Source: CAYMPW01 sp964392725 (GTDB taxonomy: Archaea; Thermoplasmatota; Thermoplasmata; Methanomassiliicoccales; Methanomethylophilaceae). From it: a DNA stretch of 14,460 nucleotides. This document shows positions 14,367 through 14,460 of this stretch, in pieces. The position numbers were made by a program, and so were the translations under genes. The stretch covers positions 1-14,460 of the forward strand of contig CAYMPW010000027.1 of NCBI GenBank assembly GCA_964392725.1. Direction: 5' to 3'. Below the pieces are notes generated by a model. It did not search any database, was not told the origin of the DNA, and worked only from the letters and a program-made list of their open reading frames with translations. Position 1 is the first letter of the stretch, and each line of letters begins with the position of its first letter.

Positions 14367-14460
14367 TCATTCATCGAATTCTCCATTACGAAGCATCTTT
14401 TCCAAATTATGACCTTCACGAAGTTCTTTATTCGTAAGTTCTGCGAAGGATTGTATTTTA
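14367..14460 (-). CDS. C-terminal end of an unidentified protein (runs off right edge)
   Basis: One minus-strand frame is open from the right edge to a TGA at 14369-14367, giving 30 residues that end ELREGHNLEKMLRNGEFDE. The stretch is charged and looks helical, as expected of a protein C-terminus. It is too short to assign. It matches the strand of its neighbours, and 76 bases then separate it from the start of the transglutaminase-like gene. The small imperfect hairpin at 14350-14369 (TGAAAC/GTTTCA, 8-base loop) overlaps its stop and might help end its transcript. The open frame could also be chance. Confidence 0.5.
   Translation of the reverse strand, partial: KIQSFAELTNKELREGHNLEKMLRNGEFDE

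Noticed and set aside
14350..14369. TGAAAC/GTTTCA repeat as a firm terminator
   Set aside because: The stem is only 6 bp with an 8-base loop and overlaps a stop codon; too weak to list as its own feature.

Overview
The window looks like a chromosomal piece of an AT-rich archaeon. The evidence is archaeal-type chorismate genes (2-amino-3,7-dideoxyheptulosonate synthase AroA', dehydroquinate synthase II AroB', GHMP-type shikimate kinase), TATA-like boxes placed about 25 bp before several starts, and Shine-Dalgarno sites of the GGTGA/GAGGTGA type. None of the 17 genes annotated here ends in TAG (10 TAA, 7 TGA). Together with the dockerin on a surface protein this suggests a gut-type methanogen of the Thermoplasmatota (Methanomassiliicoccales), which decode TAG as pyrrolysine. 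That placement is inference; no marker gene fixes it.

Left block (1-4029, + strand, few CG dinucleotides): the 3' part of an HNH endonuclease gene, then an ABC importer of the Fe-siderophore/cobalamin type. The importer consists of a dockerin-carrying, membrane-anchored binding protein, a FecCD/BtuC permease and an ATPase. A 9-bp inverted repeat lies just before the binding-protein start. A hairpin with a GAAA loop and T-run separates the binding protein from the permease, probably so that the binding protein is made in excess.

Middle block (4100-4930): a 48-residue zinc-ribbon protein (+) and a zinc-ribbon membrane protein (-) converge on a 9-bp hairpin that can stop transcription from both sides. 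The membrane protein gene and the chorismate operon are divergent.

Chorismate operon (4928-11064, + strand, visibly richer in CG): aroA'-aroB'-aroDE (fused)-aroK-aroA-aroC. These are all the steps from the ADH synthase reaction to chorismate, in pathway order, with overlaps of 4-8 bases or a 1-base gap. Several starts are GTG or TTG. The dehydroquinate dehydratase half of AroDE is unusually short and lacks the usual Thr-x-Arg...Glu-Gly-Gly segment. The start of aroB' may be a rare ATT codon.

Right block (11046-14460, all - strand): an ArsR-type repressor with an 8-cysteine tail that overlaps the end of aroC, a small GNAT-type acetyltransferase, a CPA2 Na+(K+)/H+ antiporter, a membrane-anchored transglutaminase-like protein, and the last 30 codons of a gene running off the right edge.

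No RNA gene, CRISPR array or insertion sequence was recognised, and there is no gene-free stretch over 300 bases. The clearest unusual points are the dockerin-binding protein fusion, the reduced AroD domain, the ABC ATPase without its Q-loop glutamine, the Cys-tailed ArsR, and the composition step near 4.1 kb.
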